The notes: generated from the sequence alone by a model not told the origin. A DNA stretch of 64,000 nt from Phycisphaeraceae bacterium (GCA_020851465.1 JADZCR010000017.1:1-64000), one strand, 5' to 3'; counted from the first letter of the stretch, positions 1 through 8,423 are shown. A program made the numbers and translations.

Positions 1-85
1 CACCGCGGCGAATCACGTCGAGGTGACCGTTTGTGAATGGGTCAAACGTCCCGGGGAAAACTGCGATCTTGGGCTTGGAGGCCAT
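1..85 (-). CDS. coaD: Phosphopantetheine adenylyltransferase, 5' end only
   Basis: Only the first 28 codons lie in the window; the gene runs off the left edge. The minus-strand translation from the ATG at 85 contains PGTFDPFTNGHLDVIRR, which holds the nucleotidyltransferase phosphate-binding GTFDP segment and the (T/H)xGH motif in the form TNGH. This arrangement is typical of CoaD, which transfers AMP from ATP to 4'-phosphopantetheine in the fourth step of CoA synthesis. The identification rests on the N-terminus alone, but that is the most conserved part of the family. Confidence 0.9.
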   Translation of the reverse strand, partial: MASKPKIAVFPGTFDPFTNGHLDVIRRG

Positions 86-209
86 AACAAGGCGAGTATA
101 AGGGATTTTACCCTTGCTCAGGAGGACCCGTGCGCAGCGCGAGTGACAAATCTGAAGTTCGGGTGGAAACGGGGGGAGATGATAGCCTTTCCATCAGCGA
201 ATTGACGCT

Positions 210-578
210 TTAGGCGTGCCGCACAAATAGTGCGCGAGACAGCAGCAGAAGCCAGCCCACGACCACAATGATGGCAACAAATGACGGAATCATATAATTA
301 AGCATTCCGCCCATTTCCTCCAGTTGCGGATTCACTGCTAGTGCAATTATGACAGCTATCTCCAGGACTACGAGATGCCACAGCGCCGCGAGAATGCTAG
401 GGCGTCCACTGAACCACAGCAGTGTCCAGTAGATCAGCCCAAGCGTTCCGAACCCGACCAGTGAACCGACCAGCCTTCCATCGCTTCCTCGGCTACACCA
501 ATAGGCCAGCACCGCGGCGACGATGGCGAATGGCCAGATCCACCACTTGAATGCGGATGAGTGCGCCTGCGTTACCAT
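210..578 (-). CDS. Small integral membrane protein of unknown function
   Basis: The 122-residue product is almost entirely hydrophobic, with about four predicted membrane segments (roughly residues 13-28, 38-57, 62-82 and 95-116). I recognise no family. The start ATG at 578 overlaps the stop of the reading frame upstream (stop at 572-574), and a GGGAAG ribosome-binding site lies inside that upstream frame. This looks like translational coupling. A membrane location is clear from the composition; the role is not. Confidence 0.6.
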   Translation of the reverse strand: MVTQAHSSAFKWWIWPFAIVAAVLAYWCSRGSDGRLVGSLVGFGTLGLIYWTLLWFSGRPSILAALWHLVVLEIAVIIALAVNPQLEEMGGMLNYMIPSFVAIIVVVGWLLLLSRALFVRHA

Positions 579-943
579 ACGCTCTTCCCAATGTTTTTCA
601 GAGTACCCATGCTGGGATCTTTAGATATTTTGTTGTCAGGCGGACACCCCAGATCGGCACCATGAATCCGCTCAAAGAACTCAGATTTCCCCATGTAATC
701 GCCGTGATCATACTCTTCAAAGTCACCTGTCGATGGAAGCGTATAGCCATTGATCACGGCACCCGGAGCCAGTCGCGGGGCGTCTTGGCGAGTACGGTTT
801 CGGCCATGTCTCCATGATGCGCACTGCCACGGATAGTTCAATCGAGCGGTGGATTTTGACGCCGTCGTGAGGCGGGCGACGTTTCGTCCAAAACGCCAAC
901 ATTTGAGGTATTTTCGCCACTCTCCCGTGGATGGCTTGCGCAT
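572..943 (-). CDS. Possible remnant gene upstream of the small membrane protein
   Basis: A 123-codon reading frame ends by overlapping the start of the 210-578 gene. Its C-terminal half (from about residue 60, containing INGYTLPSTGDFEEYDHGDY) reads like ordinary protein. The N-terminal half, rich in Arg, Trp and Cys, does not, and the other two minus-strand frames are also open for part of the region. The frame may be a gene whose 5' part was lost when the neighbouring cassette inserted. No family is recognised, and the start is uncertain. Confidence 0.3.
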   Translation of the reverse strand: MRKPSTGEWRKYLKCWRFGRNVARLTTASKSTARLNYPWQCASWRHGRNRTRQDAPRLAPGAVINGYTLPSTGDFEEYDHGDYMGKSEFFERIHGADLGCPPDNKISKDPSMGTLKNIGKSVW

Positions 944-1074
944 CCACCGGCGCGGTTAATGGCGTGTTATTGCATGGCCGGGGCTACCTGCCCCATGAGG
1001 CCGGCGTTTCCGCCCGCGTTGGGCAGGCGTCTCGGCCGCCACCCCTTTCGGCACACCGCCGGAAAGGCCCCGCC

Positions 1075-2382
1075 ATGCTCCTCCGCAAAATCCCCGCCTC
1101 CCGCATCAACCCCGCGCCTTACAACCCCCGGAAGGATTTGCAGCCGGGCGACCCCGAATACGAGAAGCTCGCCAAATCGATCGACCAGTTCGGCTGCGTG
1201 GAACCCTTGGTCTGGAATAAACGATCGGGCAACCTGGTGGGTGGCCACCAACGCTTCAAGGTGCTCCAGGCGCGCGGCGACACCCACGTCCAAGTCAGCG
1301 TGGTCGATCTTCCTCCCGACCAGGAAAAAGCCCTCAACCTGGCTCTCAACAAGATTTCCGGCGACTGGGACCCCCGGAAGTTGGCGGAGCTGCTTGAGGA
1401 GCTGACTCAAGTCCCCGAGTTCGACCTCGGTCTGACCGGGTTCGAGGTCACCGAAGCTCAGGACCTGATCGACGAGGTCCTCCGTCCTCTAGACGAGAAC
1501 CGAGTGGAAGACTTCGATGTCGAGGCGGAGCTGGCGGCGCAGCGCCCGCTGGTGACCAAGCCCGGGGAGATGTTGGAGCTCGGCGACCACCGCCTCCTCT
1601 GTGGCGACTGCACGAAGGTGGAAGACGTGCAGAAGGTGATGTCCGGTTACCCCCGGAAAGCGGTGCTCTTCGCCACCGATCCGCCGTACCTGGTGGGCTA
1701 CGACGGATTGAACCACCCCAGCAAGAGCACGGACAAGAAGAAGCAGAAGAACAAGAACAAAGACTGGTCTGACTCCTACGGCGTTACCTGGGACGACGCG
1801 GACGCGAACCCCGAGCTGTACGAGAAGTTCATCGGGGTCGCCATCGCCGAAGCCGTTTTTCCGGGGGCGGCGTGGTACTGCTGGCATGCGAGTCGTCGTC
1901 AGGCCATGGTCGAGGCGGCGTGGCAGAAGCACGGGGCGTTTGTTCATCAACAAATCTTGTGGGTGAAGGACCGGCCCATCCTGACGAGGTCGTGGTATCT
2001 CTGGCAGCACGAGCCGTGCTTCTTTGGGTGGGTGAAGCCCAACAAGCCACCGCGAACCAGCGATGACTTCCTGCCCACGGTCTGGCAGATTCCCACGGTG
2101 GCGGTGGGGGCGAAGACCGAGCATCCCACTTCAAAGCCCGTCGAATTGTTCGCCATCCCGATGCGGCAACACACGAAGCGCCGGGAGGTCTGCTACGAGC
2201 CCTTCGCCGGCAGCGGGAGCCAACTCATCGCCGCCGAGTCTCTAGGCCGGCGCTGCTTCGCCATTGAGATCAGCCCGCGCTACTGCGATGTCGTGGTCCG
2301 AAGGTGGATCGCCTGGGTGGGCGAAGCCAAGGCGCCCTCGGAATTGCTGAAGCGTTATCGCATCAAGAAGGAGGGCCGATGA
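1075..2382 (+). CDS. ParB-like nuclease domain fused to DNA methyltransferase
   Basis: 435 residues. The N-terminus (about 1-95) is a ParB/Srx-type domain with the motif VGGHQRFKVL near residue 56. From about 160 onward it is a DNA amino-methyltransferase of the beta class: the catalytic DPPY motif at 202-205 comes before the AdoMet-binding motif FAGSG near 377. A Lys/Asn-rich insertion (KKKQKNKNK) follows DPPY. Such fusions are common in phages and prophages next to terminase genes, where they modify phage DNA. The ATG at 1075 is chosen because GGAAAGG lies 7 bases upstream; the open frame upstream (from 931) has no such signal. The target base (N6-adenine or N4-cytosine) cannot be told from sequence. 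Confidence 0.88.
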   Translation: MLLRKIPASRINPAPYNPRKDLQPGDPEYEKLAKSIDQFGCVEPLVWNKRSGNLVGGHQRFKVLQARGDTHVQVSVVDLPPDQEKALNLALNKISGDWDPRKLAELLEELTQVPEFDLGLTGFEVTEAQDLIDEVLRPLDENRVEDFDVEAELAAQRPLVTKPGEMLELGDHRLLCGDCTKVEDVQKVMSGYPRKAVLFATDPPYLVGYDGLNHPSKSTDKKKQKNKNKDWSDSYGVTWDDADANPELYEKFIGVAIAEAVFPGAAWYCWHASRRQAMVEAAWQKHGAFVHQQILWVKDRPILTRSWYLWQHEPCFFGWVKPNKPPRTSDDFLPTVWQIPTVAVGAKTEHPTSKPVELFAIPMRQHTKRREVCYEPFAGSGSQLIAAESLGRRCFAIEISPRYCDVVVRRWIAWVGEAKAPSELLKRYRIKKEGR

Positions 2383-3086
2383 TGAACCCTTCCAATTCTC
2401 AACCCGAAGATGGCACCGAGCCGCCAGGCCTGCTGGAGCTGATCCGCAAGATCCACGCGGGCACGGTGGTCCCACGCACGCTGACCATCGAACAGCGCCG
2501 CGCCTGCGTCGAGCATCTGACCGGTGAGGGATACACCGTCGTGGAGATGGCGCAGGTGCTCAAGGTGGACGAGCGAACGATCGCCCGGGACAAGGTGGCG
2601 ATTCAGCAGGCCAACGCCATCGAGCCGAGCCCCCAGTTGGTGCAACAGATCGTGGGGCGGCTAGCCAGTGAGGCGGAGCTATGCATCAGCCGCATCCGCC
2701 GGGTTACCCGCGACAAGGACACCCCGGCGGCGACAAAGGTCGAAGGTGAGCGGGCGTGCTTCCAGATCCTGGGCGCGCTGACACATCACCTGCAGAGCCT
2801 GGGCTACATGCCCACCGCGGCGCAGCGGCTCAGCGCCAACGTCTTTGTCGAAACTCCCACCGACGCCGCCATCCTGCAGGCTGAATGGGAGCGCCTCCAA
2901 GCCTTGACCCAAGACGTCGCCGGCGCCGGCCTCGACCCCAAGATTGGCCTGGTCTTCCGTCAGCTCCTTCAAGACCCCGCAAACCCAGAACCCCCGGAAC
3001 CCCCGGCAACCTCGCCTTCCAAGTCTTCGGACTCGACAGAGGCGGATTCTTGCGAGGGCGACCGCGAGCAAGGAAGCAAGCCATGA
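2379..3086 (+). CDS. Terminase small subunit-like DNA-binding protein
   Basis: 235 residues. The region around residues 40-75 (EQRRACVEHLTGEGYTVVEM, then KVDERTIARD) is a helix-turn-helix of the kind phage small terminases use to recognise DNA packaging sites. The middle is helical; the last 40 residues are Pro/Ser/Glu-rich and probably disordered. Function is assigned mainly from this HTH and from the large terminase directly downstream, with which it overlaps by 4 bases (ATGA at 3083). The start also overlaps the preceding stop, after AAGGAGG at 2368-2374. A second ATG at 2382 has better spacing to that site and may be the true start. Confidence 0.72.
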   Translation: MMNPSNSQPEDGTEPPGLLELIRKIHAGTVVPRTLTIEQRRACVEHLTGEGYTVVEMAQVLKVDERTIARDKVAIQQANAIEPSPQLVQQIVGRLASEAELCISRIRRVTRDKDTPAATKVEGERACFQILGALTHHLQSLGYMPTAAQRLSANVFVETPTDAAILQAEWERLQALTQDVAGAGLDPKIGLVFRQLLQDPANPEPPEPPATSPSKSSDSTEADSCEGDREQGSKP

Positions 3087-4675
3087 ATCCAACAACATCT
3101 CACCGACAATTCTTCGCGCAAAAGCTCCTGTCCACCGTCCGCCGCGATCAGGCGAGGCAATTCCTCGAGGCTTTCGGCCGCATCTACCTCCCGAAGTACT
3201 TCCAGCACCCGCCTTCGAGCATGCACAAGGAGATGCTCCAATGGCTGCAAGAGGCAACCCGGGAGCGTGGCCAGCGGATCGCGGTAGCCGCACCCCGTGG
3301 CCACGCCAAGAGCACGTTGGTCAGCCTCACCTACGTGCTATGGTCGATCTGCTTCAAGACCGATCCCTTCATCCTGATCATCTCCAGCACCACGGGTCAG
3401 GCGGAGGACCTCTTGAGCCATCTAAAGGTGGAGCTCGAGGGCAATGCGCTCCTGCAGGCTGACTTCCCCGAGGCGTGCGAACTGCCCAGCAAGCCCGGAG
3501 GCCCCCCTCGCTGGAAACAGGGCGACATCATTACCCGCAGCGGCATCCGCGTGGTCGCCTTGGGGGCCAGCAGCCGGGTCCGCGGCAGGCGGCACCGGTC
3601 ACACCGGCCGACGCTCATGATCCTCGACGACCTCGAAGGCGACGAGCACACGGACTCTCCCTTCCGCCGCGCCAAACTTCTTCACTGGTTCGAGCGGGCG
3701 GTGCTGAAGGCGGGAGAAGCGCAGACCAACGTGGTGGTCGTAGGCACGCTCCTGCACTATGACTCCCTGCTGGCGCGGCTCATCGACCCCCGGAAGTCGC
3801 CGCGGTGGAGGGGGAAGAAGTACCAGGCGGTGACGGCGTGGTCGGCGCATCCCCATCTCTGGGAGAAATGGGAATCAATCTTCCACCACCGGGAGGAGCA
3901 CGAGGGACAGAGCGGTCCAGATGCAGCGGGAGAGTTCTACCGGGAGCACGAAGACGAGATGCTCGAAGGCACCCAAGTGCTTTGGCCCCCGCATGAGAGC
4001 TACCTGAAGCTGATGGAGGTTCGCGCCGAGAACCGGCCGGCTTTCGACGCCGAGAAGCAGAACGAGCCGATTGACCCGGCAGACTGCCTGTTCCGGGACG
4101 AGGACTTCCACTACTGGGACGACCAGTACGCGGATGCCCAAGAACTGATCACGACGATCCGTGCCAAAGGCAGGGCCCGAATCTACGGTGCCTGCGACCC
4201 CAGCCTGGGGAAGGCCGGCCGCCACCGCGACGACACGGCCATCGTCACGCTACTGCGGGACGACAAGACCGGCATCCTGTACGTGGTGGATGCGGAGATC
4301 AGGCGGCTGGTACCGCACGAGATCATTGCGACGATCATTCAGTACGAGAGGGCTCGCTCCTTTAACTGCTTTGGTGTGGAGGCGGTGCAGTTCCAGGAGG
4401 TGTTAGCCGATCAGCTCTACAACCAGGCGCGGATCGAAGGCGTCTGCCTTCATGTCCAGAAGATCCACCACACCACCGACAAAATCGCTCGGATCCAGAA
4501 GCTCCAGCCCCTGGTCAAGATGGGCACGATCCGCTTCAGCCGGCGGCATCGGCTGCTCTTGGATCAGCTAAGGCAGTTCCCCAAGGCGGCGCACGATGAC
4601 GGGCCGGATGCGCTCGCCATGGCGGTGGACATTAGTGACCGGATCTGGATCGGGCCGCAGCGGGTGGGGGTCTAG
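3083..4675 (+). CDS. Phage terminase large subunit (ATPase/nuclease)
   Basis: 530 residues, a normal length for the family. The ATPase half has a Walker A-like loop APRGHAKST (70-78) and a Walker B strand LMILDDLEGDE (178-188). The nuclease half has the RNase H-like acidic residues: Asp372 in YGACDPSLG, Glu433 in FGVEAVQ and Asp509 in HDDGPDALAMA. All key residues are present, so the enzyme looks active. In phages it cuts concatemeric DNA and pumps it into a portal; here no portal gene follows. The start overlaps the small-subunit stop, after AAGGAAG. Confidence 0.9.
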   Translation: MNPTTSHRQFFAQKLLSTVRRDQARQFLEAFGRIYLPKYFQHPPSSMHKEMLQWLQEATRERGQRIAVAAPRGHAKSTLVSLTYVLWSICFKTDPFILIISSTTGQAEDLLSHLKVELEGNALLQADFPEACELPSKPGGPPRWKQGDIITRSGIRVVALGASSRVRGRRHRSHRPTLMILDDLEGDEHTDSPFRRAKLLHWFERAVLKAGEAQTNVVVVGTLLHYDSLLARLIDPRKSPRWRGKKYQAVTAWSAHPHLWEKWESIFHHREEHEGQSGPDAAGEFYREHEDEMLEGTQVLWPPHESYLKLMEVRAENRPAFDAEKQNEPIDPADCLFRDEDFHYWDDQYADAQELITTIRAKGRARIYGACDPSLGKAGRHRDDTAIVTLLRDDKTGILYVVDAEIRRLVPHEIIATIIQYERARSFNCFGVEAVQFQEVLADQLYNQARIEGVCLHVQKIHHTTDKIARIQKLQPLVKMGTIRFSRRHRLLLDQLRQFPKAAHDDGPDALAMAVDISDRIWIGPQRVGV

Positions 4676-4843
4676 GCGTGCCCATTCGCTTACCCAACCC
4701 ATAATGAAACCTATGCTTCTCAGGCGTGCGCAGGCTAGTTCTCGTTCGATATAACACGAATTTAGCCACGAATCGGCCTTGCTATCCGTCGCGATATCGA
4801 CCCTATATGTCCAGCTGGATAACTACCCCGCTGGAGCTAACCC

Positions 4844-6814
4844 GTGCCCCAAGCAGCCGTATCTCCCAAGCGTTTTCAAGAAGGCATTACATCCGCTGGC
4901 GACCAACCCCGCTTCGCCGTTGGTTACCTTCGCCGCTCGACTGACCGCCAGGAGCAGTCGATCCCTGACCAGAAGAAATCCATTGAGCAATACGCCGAGC
5001 AGCACGGCTTCAAGACTCTGCGCTTTTACACCGACGACGCCATCAGCGGTACCAGCACCGTGGGGCGCCGGGCGTTCCAATCGCTTATGGCCGACGCCAA
5101 GAGCCGCACTTGCGACTTCCGCTTCGTGATCGTCTACGACGTCAAACGCTTCGGCCGCATCGACAACGACGAAGCGGGCTTCTACCGCCATACCCTGCGC
5201 ACCTGCGGGATCGAGGTGAGGTACGTCACCGAGAACTTTACCGGCGACCGCACGGACGACCTCCTTCGCCCGGTCAAACAATGGCAGGCCCGAGAAGAAT
5301 CCAAGGATCTTTCCAAGGTGACCATCCGCGGCCTGCTCTCCAAGAGCGAAAGCGGCGCCTGGATGGGGGGCGTTCCACCCCTAGGCTATGACCTCCGCTA
5401 CCAGAGCGAGTCGGGCAACTTCATCACCCACGTCCGCCACATGCCCGATGGCTCAAAGCAGCTCTTTGATGAGCAGTGGAAGCGCCTGCGGTCCTTGGGC
5501 AGAGGCGAGAGCCTGGCCGTCTCCCGAAAGGACCGCTGCTTCCTGGTCCCCAGCGAGCAACCCCGCCAAGACGCCGTGCGCGAGATCTTCCGGCTCTACG
5601 TGGAAGAGAACCGCGGCTTCAAGGCGGTTGCCGACGCGCTTAACCGTGCCGGCATCCCCAGCCCACGCAGCGCAGCTTGGTCCGAAAGGATGAAAGGTAA
5701 GTGGAGCACCACGACGGTGCGTGCAATCTTGGTCAACCCCGTCTACACCGGCGACATGGTCTGGAATCGAAGGACCGACGCCCGGTTCCATCGCATCGTC
5801 GAAGGGCAAGCCATCCAGAGAGAAGACGTCTACGCCAATCGCTTGGAGCCCAACGAAGAGAGCGATTGGATCGTGGTGCCCGACTCCCACCCGGCTCTAG
5901 TCAACCGACGGATCTGGGAACTGGCCAAAGCAAAACGTGAACAGCAGGAAACCTCCAAGCAGCAGCGGGGGATCAACCCACGCACAGGCGAAAAAGCCGG
6001 CAAGCTCGAACCGGGTGGCTCAATGGGTGGCTGGACAGGCCCCAAGGCCAAGTACCTGCTCTCGGGTCTAGTCACCTGCGCCAAGTGCGGGAACCGCTAC
6101 GAGGGGCACAGCCAGTACCTCAAGGGTTTTGACGAAGAGGGGAAGCGCAAGCGTCACCTGGGCTATGCCTGCGGCGGCTATATCCGACACGGTGCGAACA
6201 CCTGCCAGATCGGGCGAATCGGCAAAGAACAACTCGAAGACTTGGTTGTGGCGGTGGTGCTCGACTTTTACGGCACCTACACGGGCAAGAACGCGCGCGA
6301 CAAGATCGCCAAGGTCTTTGCGGGAGAGATGGGAGGAGAGGTCAGAGAAGTAGGCAAGATCCGCCAGCGATACGAGGAACGGCTCCAACAGATCGAACAG
6401 ACCGTGCGCAACCTGCTGGACAATATCACCAGCGACAATCGAAGAGCAGCGGATCGACGACTGCTCGAATTGGCGGGCGAGCGGTCGGAGATTGAGCAGA
6501 AGCTCGATGACCTCAAACATCTCGCACTCAGCACAACTCAAGCCAAAGAGCTGATCGAACACACTGCGCGGTTCATTGCGGGTCTCAAGACTGCACTCAT
6601 CGAGGCGCCGCTTGATCAGCGCCAAGCTGCCATCCGCCGCTGCGTGGACACCGTGGTGATTGACTATACGGCGGGCAAGGCCAGGCTGGCTCTGCGCTCT
6701 CTTCCGACCGTGGCAGGCAGCTCTACCGCGCGAGAGGTTGAGCATATCGAGGCGAATCTGTGCATATCCCCCGCAACTGCAGAACAGGCGAATGACGCAC
6801 CTAAGCGCAAATAA
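4844..6814 (+). CDS. Large serine recombinase (integrase/resolvase family)
   Basis: 656 residues. The N-terminal resolvase domain has YLRRSTDRQEQSI with the nucleophile Ser32, followed by conserved VYDVKRFGR. The recombinase domain begins near 215, and a zinc ribbon with CAKC near 411 and a second Cys pair near 443-453 follows. A long coiled coil (about 500-570) comes next, as in phage integrases of the phiC31 type. It would catalyse insertion and excision of the cassette between attP and attB. The start is GTG at 4844 with GGAG 7 bases upstream. The 168-base gap after the terminase may hold its promoter and part of an att site, but I see no clear repeat there. Confidence 0.92.
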   Translation: MPQAAVSPKRFQEGITSAGDQPRFAVGYLRRSTDRQEQSIPDQKKSIEQYAEQHGFKTLRFYTDDAISGTSTVGRRAFQSLMADAKSRTCDFRFVIVYDVKRFGRIDNDEAGFYRHTLRTCGIEVRYVTENFTGDRTDDLLRPVKQWQAREESKDLSKVTIRGLLSKSESGAWMGGVPPLGYDLRYQSESGNFITHVRHMPDGSKQLFDEQWKRLRSLGRGESLAVSRKDRCFLVPSEQPRQDAVREIFRLYVEENRGFKAVADALNRAGIPSPRSAAWSERMKGKWSTTTVRAILVNPVYTGDMVWNRRTDARFHRIVEGQAIQREDVYANRLEPNEESDWIVVPDSHPALVNRRIWELAKAKREQQETSKQQRGINPRTGEKAGKLEPGGSMGGWTGPKAKYLLSGLVTCAKCGNRYEGHSQYLKGFDEEGKRKRHLGYACGGYIRHGANTCQIGRIGKEQLEDLVVAVVLDFYGTYTGKNARDKIAKVFAGEMGGEVREVGKIRQRYEERLQQIEQTVRNLLDNITSDNRRAADRRLLELAGERSEIEQKLDDLKHLALSTTQAKELIEHTARFIAGLKTALIEAPLDQRQAAIRRCVDTVVIDYTAGKARLALRSLPTVAGSSTAREVEHIEANLCISPATAEQANDAPKRK

Positions 6815-6834
6815 AATGGCTCCTTACGGAGCCA
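6811..6834 (-). terminator. Intrinsic terminator of tRNA-Glu
   Basis: A perfect 7-bp stem (TGGCTCC, loop of 4, GGAGCCA; 6817-6834) is followed on the minus strand by TTTTATTT. It lies 29 bases beyond the 3' end of the minus-strand tRNA-Glu, so it should end that transcript. The T-rich tract overlaps the stop codon of the serine recombinase on the other strand (6812-6814), so the cassette abuts this terminator with no spare bases. Confidence 0.75.
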
Positions 6835-6862
6835 GTTATCGCATATCGTTCGCGCTGGACAA

Positions 6863-6935
6863 TACCCCCTAGGGGAGTCGAACCCCTGTATGCAGACTGA
6901 GAATCTGCTGTCCTGGGCCACTAGACGAAGGGGGC
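6863..6935 (-). tRNA. tRNA-Glu (anticodon CTC)
   Basis: The 73-nt minus-strand sequence folds as a cloverleaf. The acceptor stem is GCCCCCT paired with AGGGGGT (with a G-U end pair). The D arm contains CTAGTGGCCCAGGAC, the anticodon stem is GCAGA/TCTGC with loop TTCTCAG giving anticodon CTC (codon GAG), and the T arm is AGGGG-TTCGACT-CCCCT. The discriminator base is A and CCA is not encoded. The D-arm sequence is the usual bacterial tRNA-Glu pattern. The gene is intact although it adjoins the recombinase cassette. Confidence 0.95.
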
Positions 6936-6948
6936 GTTGAGACCACGA

Positions 6949-6976
6949 ATCGTAGCTATTTCACGCTCCTGGTCAA
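6949..6976 (-). promoter_or_regulatory. Promoter of tRNA-Glu
   Basis: On the minus strand TTGACC (6971-6976), a 16-base spacer and TACGAT (6949-6954) match sigma70-type -35 and -10 boxes. The start would fall a few bases before the mature tRNA 5' end at 6935. Confidence 0.6.
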
Positions 6977-7064
6977 CCTTGTATCGCTTCATTACGGCTC
7001 AGATCGTCAGACGGGCTTTCAGCGGTTTCCACGAACAGACGAGGTGAAATCCCACTGCGAACTG

Positions 7065-8276
7065 TCAGGCCAGCCGAATCAGTTGGTCCGGATCAATGGA
7101 CAGATTCTTCAGCTCCGGCTGGATTTCTTTCCAGAAGCGTTTCGCGTCAGCAGCGTATCCAGCGGTCGGGCTGATGTGCGGAGCATGAGTGAGAAACCAC
7201 GCTTGAAAGCGTGACATGAGCAACTCTCGCGTGTACTTGCTCACCATGCTCGCTAGTGCTACGGGCATGTGTTGCTGTTCCGAGTCCACTTCAAAGCTGA
7301 TGGTCATGGCGCGTGATGTTTTTATCGCATTGCTGTCTATTGTTTCATGGATTGATTTCTTGGGCTGTGTCGCGCGCGGAGCTTTGGCTTCCAGCCGGTA
7401 GCTGCTGATCGCAGGAGTCTCGTTGAGGATGGTCAGGCTCGCTTCGGGAAAGGTCATCGACAAAAGCTCGCGGTAATGCATTCGTCCTGATTGTCGATCT
7501 ACCACTACCCTCGGGTGGCACTCCCCGAAGCGATCCCAGATCGAGCGGAGGTGGCTGGCTACAAAGGTGAAACTCACCGCAGCTTTCGATCGTGTCGCTG
7601 AAACCATTTGATTGAAGCGATCCTCAAAGGTGACTGCGGCACCCAGATCCAGAACATTCACTCCCGCTTTCCGGATAGAGCCTGAAAGCAGACTGCGCGC
7701 GACTGCTATTTCACCTTCGGAGCATGTGCGGGGTAGAGATTCCCACGGCCTGTTTTCAGATGCTGCATACCAGGGCAAGTGATCCAGCTTGTGATGACTT
7801 CTTTCACCCAGCGAGTCAAGCCATTCGCTTACGTTTGCGCATTTAATACCCGCCTGTGCTGCGAATGCGAGGGCACCTCGTTCCAGATGTTCGATCGACT
7901 TGAGATGGGCTTCGCAGAACGATGGAGTATTTTCGCGACTGGAAAGGGGTTCCGTATTACCTTGTAAAGAATCAAGGCAGACGGCGGATTCATCGCTGCC
8001 ATGTTTCCTTGTGGATGAGACTTTTGCAGCGGTAGTTGTTTTGGCTTTGCGTAATTTTTTAGAATCATTGACCGCGATGCGACCCTTCCGGTTTGTCAGG
8101 TCGCGGCAGACAGCATCCGCGAGCCGGTTCCAGAGCTGCGGCCCCGTAAACTCATGGATGTCCGTGTCGGAAGAATCCACGGAGAGATGCGGGATACCCA
8201 GAACCATGCGACCAACGAGCAGCGGACCAAACATAGGGCCGTATCCTGCTTCGTCAATGCCCGCGTAAACGTACAT
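7065..8276 (-). CDS. Ribonuclease HII-like protein, enlarged form
   Basis: 403 residues, about twice the length of ordinary RNase HII. The N-terminus AGIDEAGYGPMFGPLL carries the Asp8-Glu9 pair of the DEDD active site and the glycine-rich GR/YGP segment. A DSKKL motif follows near residue 70. VVVDRQSG near 260 would supply the third acid. ALASMVSKYTRELL near 350 matches the helix that usually reads AxSIxAKVxRD, with Glu in place of the last Asp. GYAADAKRF matches the C-terminal GYxT/SxxH element. RNase HII cuts RNA-DNA hybrids at ribonucleotides. Extra sequence lies mainly between DSKKL and the second half. Whether it has the same substrate is not known. Confidence 0.75.
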   Translation of the reverse strand: MYVYAGIDEAGYGPMFGPLLVGRMVLGIPHLSVDSSDTDIHEFTGPQLWNRLADAVCRDLTNRKGRIAVNDSKKLRKAKTTTAAKVSSTRKHGSDESAVCLDSLQGNTEPLSSRENTPSFCEAHLKSIEHLERGALAFAAQAGIKCANVSEWLDSLGERSHHKLDHLPWYAASENRPWESLPRTCSEGEIAVARSLLSGSIRKAGVNVLDLGAAVTFEDRFNQMVSATRSKAAVSFTFVASHLRSIWDRFGECHPRVVVDRQSGRMHYRELLSMTFPEASLTILNETPAISSYRLEAKAPRATQPKKSIHETIDSNAIKTSRAMTISFEVDSEQQHMPVALASMVSKYTRELLMSRFQAWFLTHAPHISPTAGYAADAKRFWKEIQPELKNLSIDPDQLIRLA

Positions 8277-8423
8277 TTCAATCCTCTGACGTGATCATTC
8301 TGCCGCCGGTCCTGCCGAACTGGAATCGGAGGCGAGACGATTCTCGCTCCTTGACGAGGCGGCGGGTTCGATCATATCGGCCGTAGAAACATTTGCACCT
8401 CTTTGTGCGACTATTATGATGCG

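Larger units (their letters stand above)
1075..6814 (+). mobile_element. Terminase/serine-recombinase cassette without capsid genes
   Basis: Four co-directional genes: ParB-methyltransferase, small terminase, large terminase and large serine recombinase. The first three overlap by ATGA start/stop junctions, so they form one operon. The block is visibly richer in G and C than both flanks and carries phage packaging functions beside an integrase, which marks it as acquired DNA. Portal, capsid, protease and tail genes are absent, although all four genes are full length. The right side ends at the tRNA-Glu terminator (6811-6834). The left edge lies somewhere between about 780 and 1075. I could not find flanking direct repeats, so the limits given are those of the genes. 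Confidence 0.7.

Noticed and set aside
931-1074. 48-codon N-terminal extension of the ParB-methyltransferase
   Set aside because: No ribosome-binding site at its start and a composition unlike the rest; the ATG at 1075 has GGAAAGG in place and begins the ParB domain.
780-1075. Search for a left att site or a copy of the tRNA-Glu 3' end that would bound the terminase cassette
   Set aside because: No stretch resembling the tRNA 3' end or a clear direct repeat with 6811-6862 was found by eye; the left limit of the element stays open.
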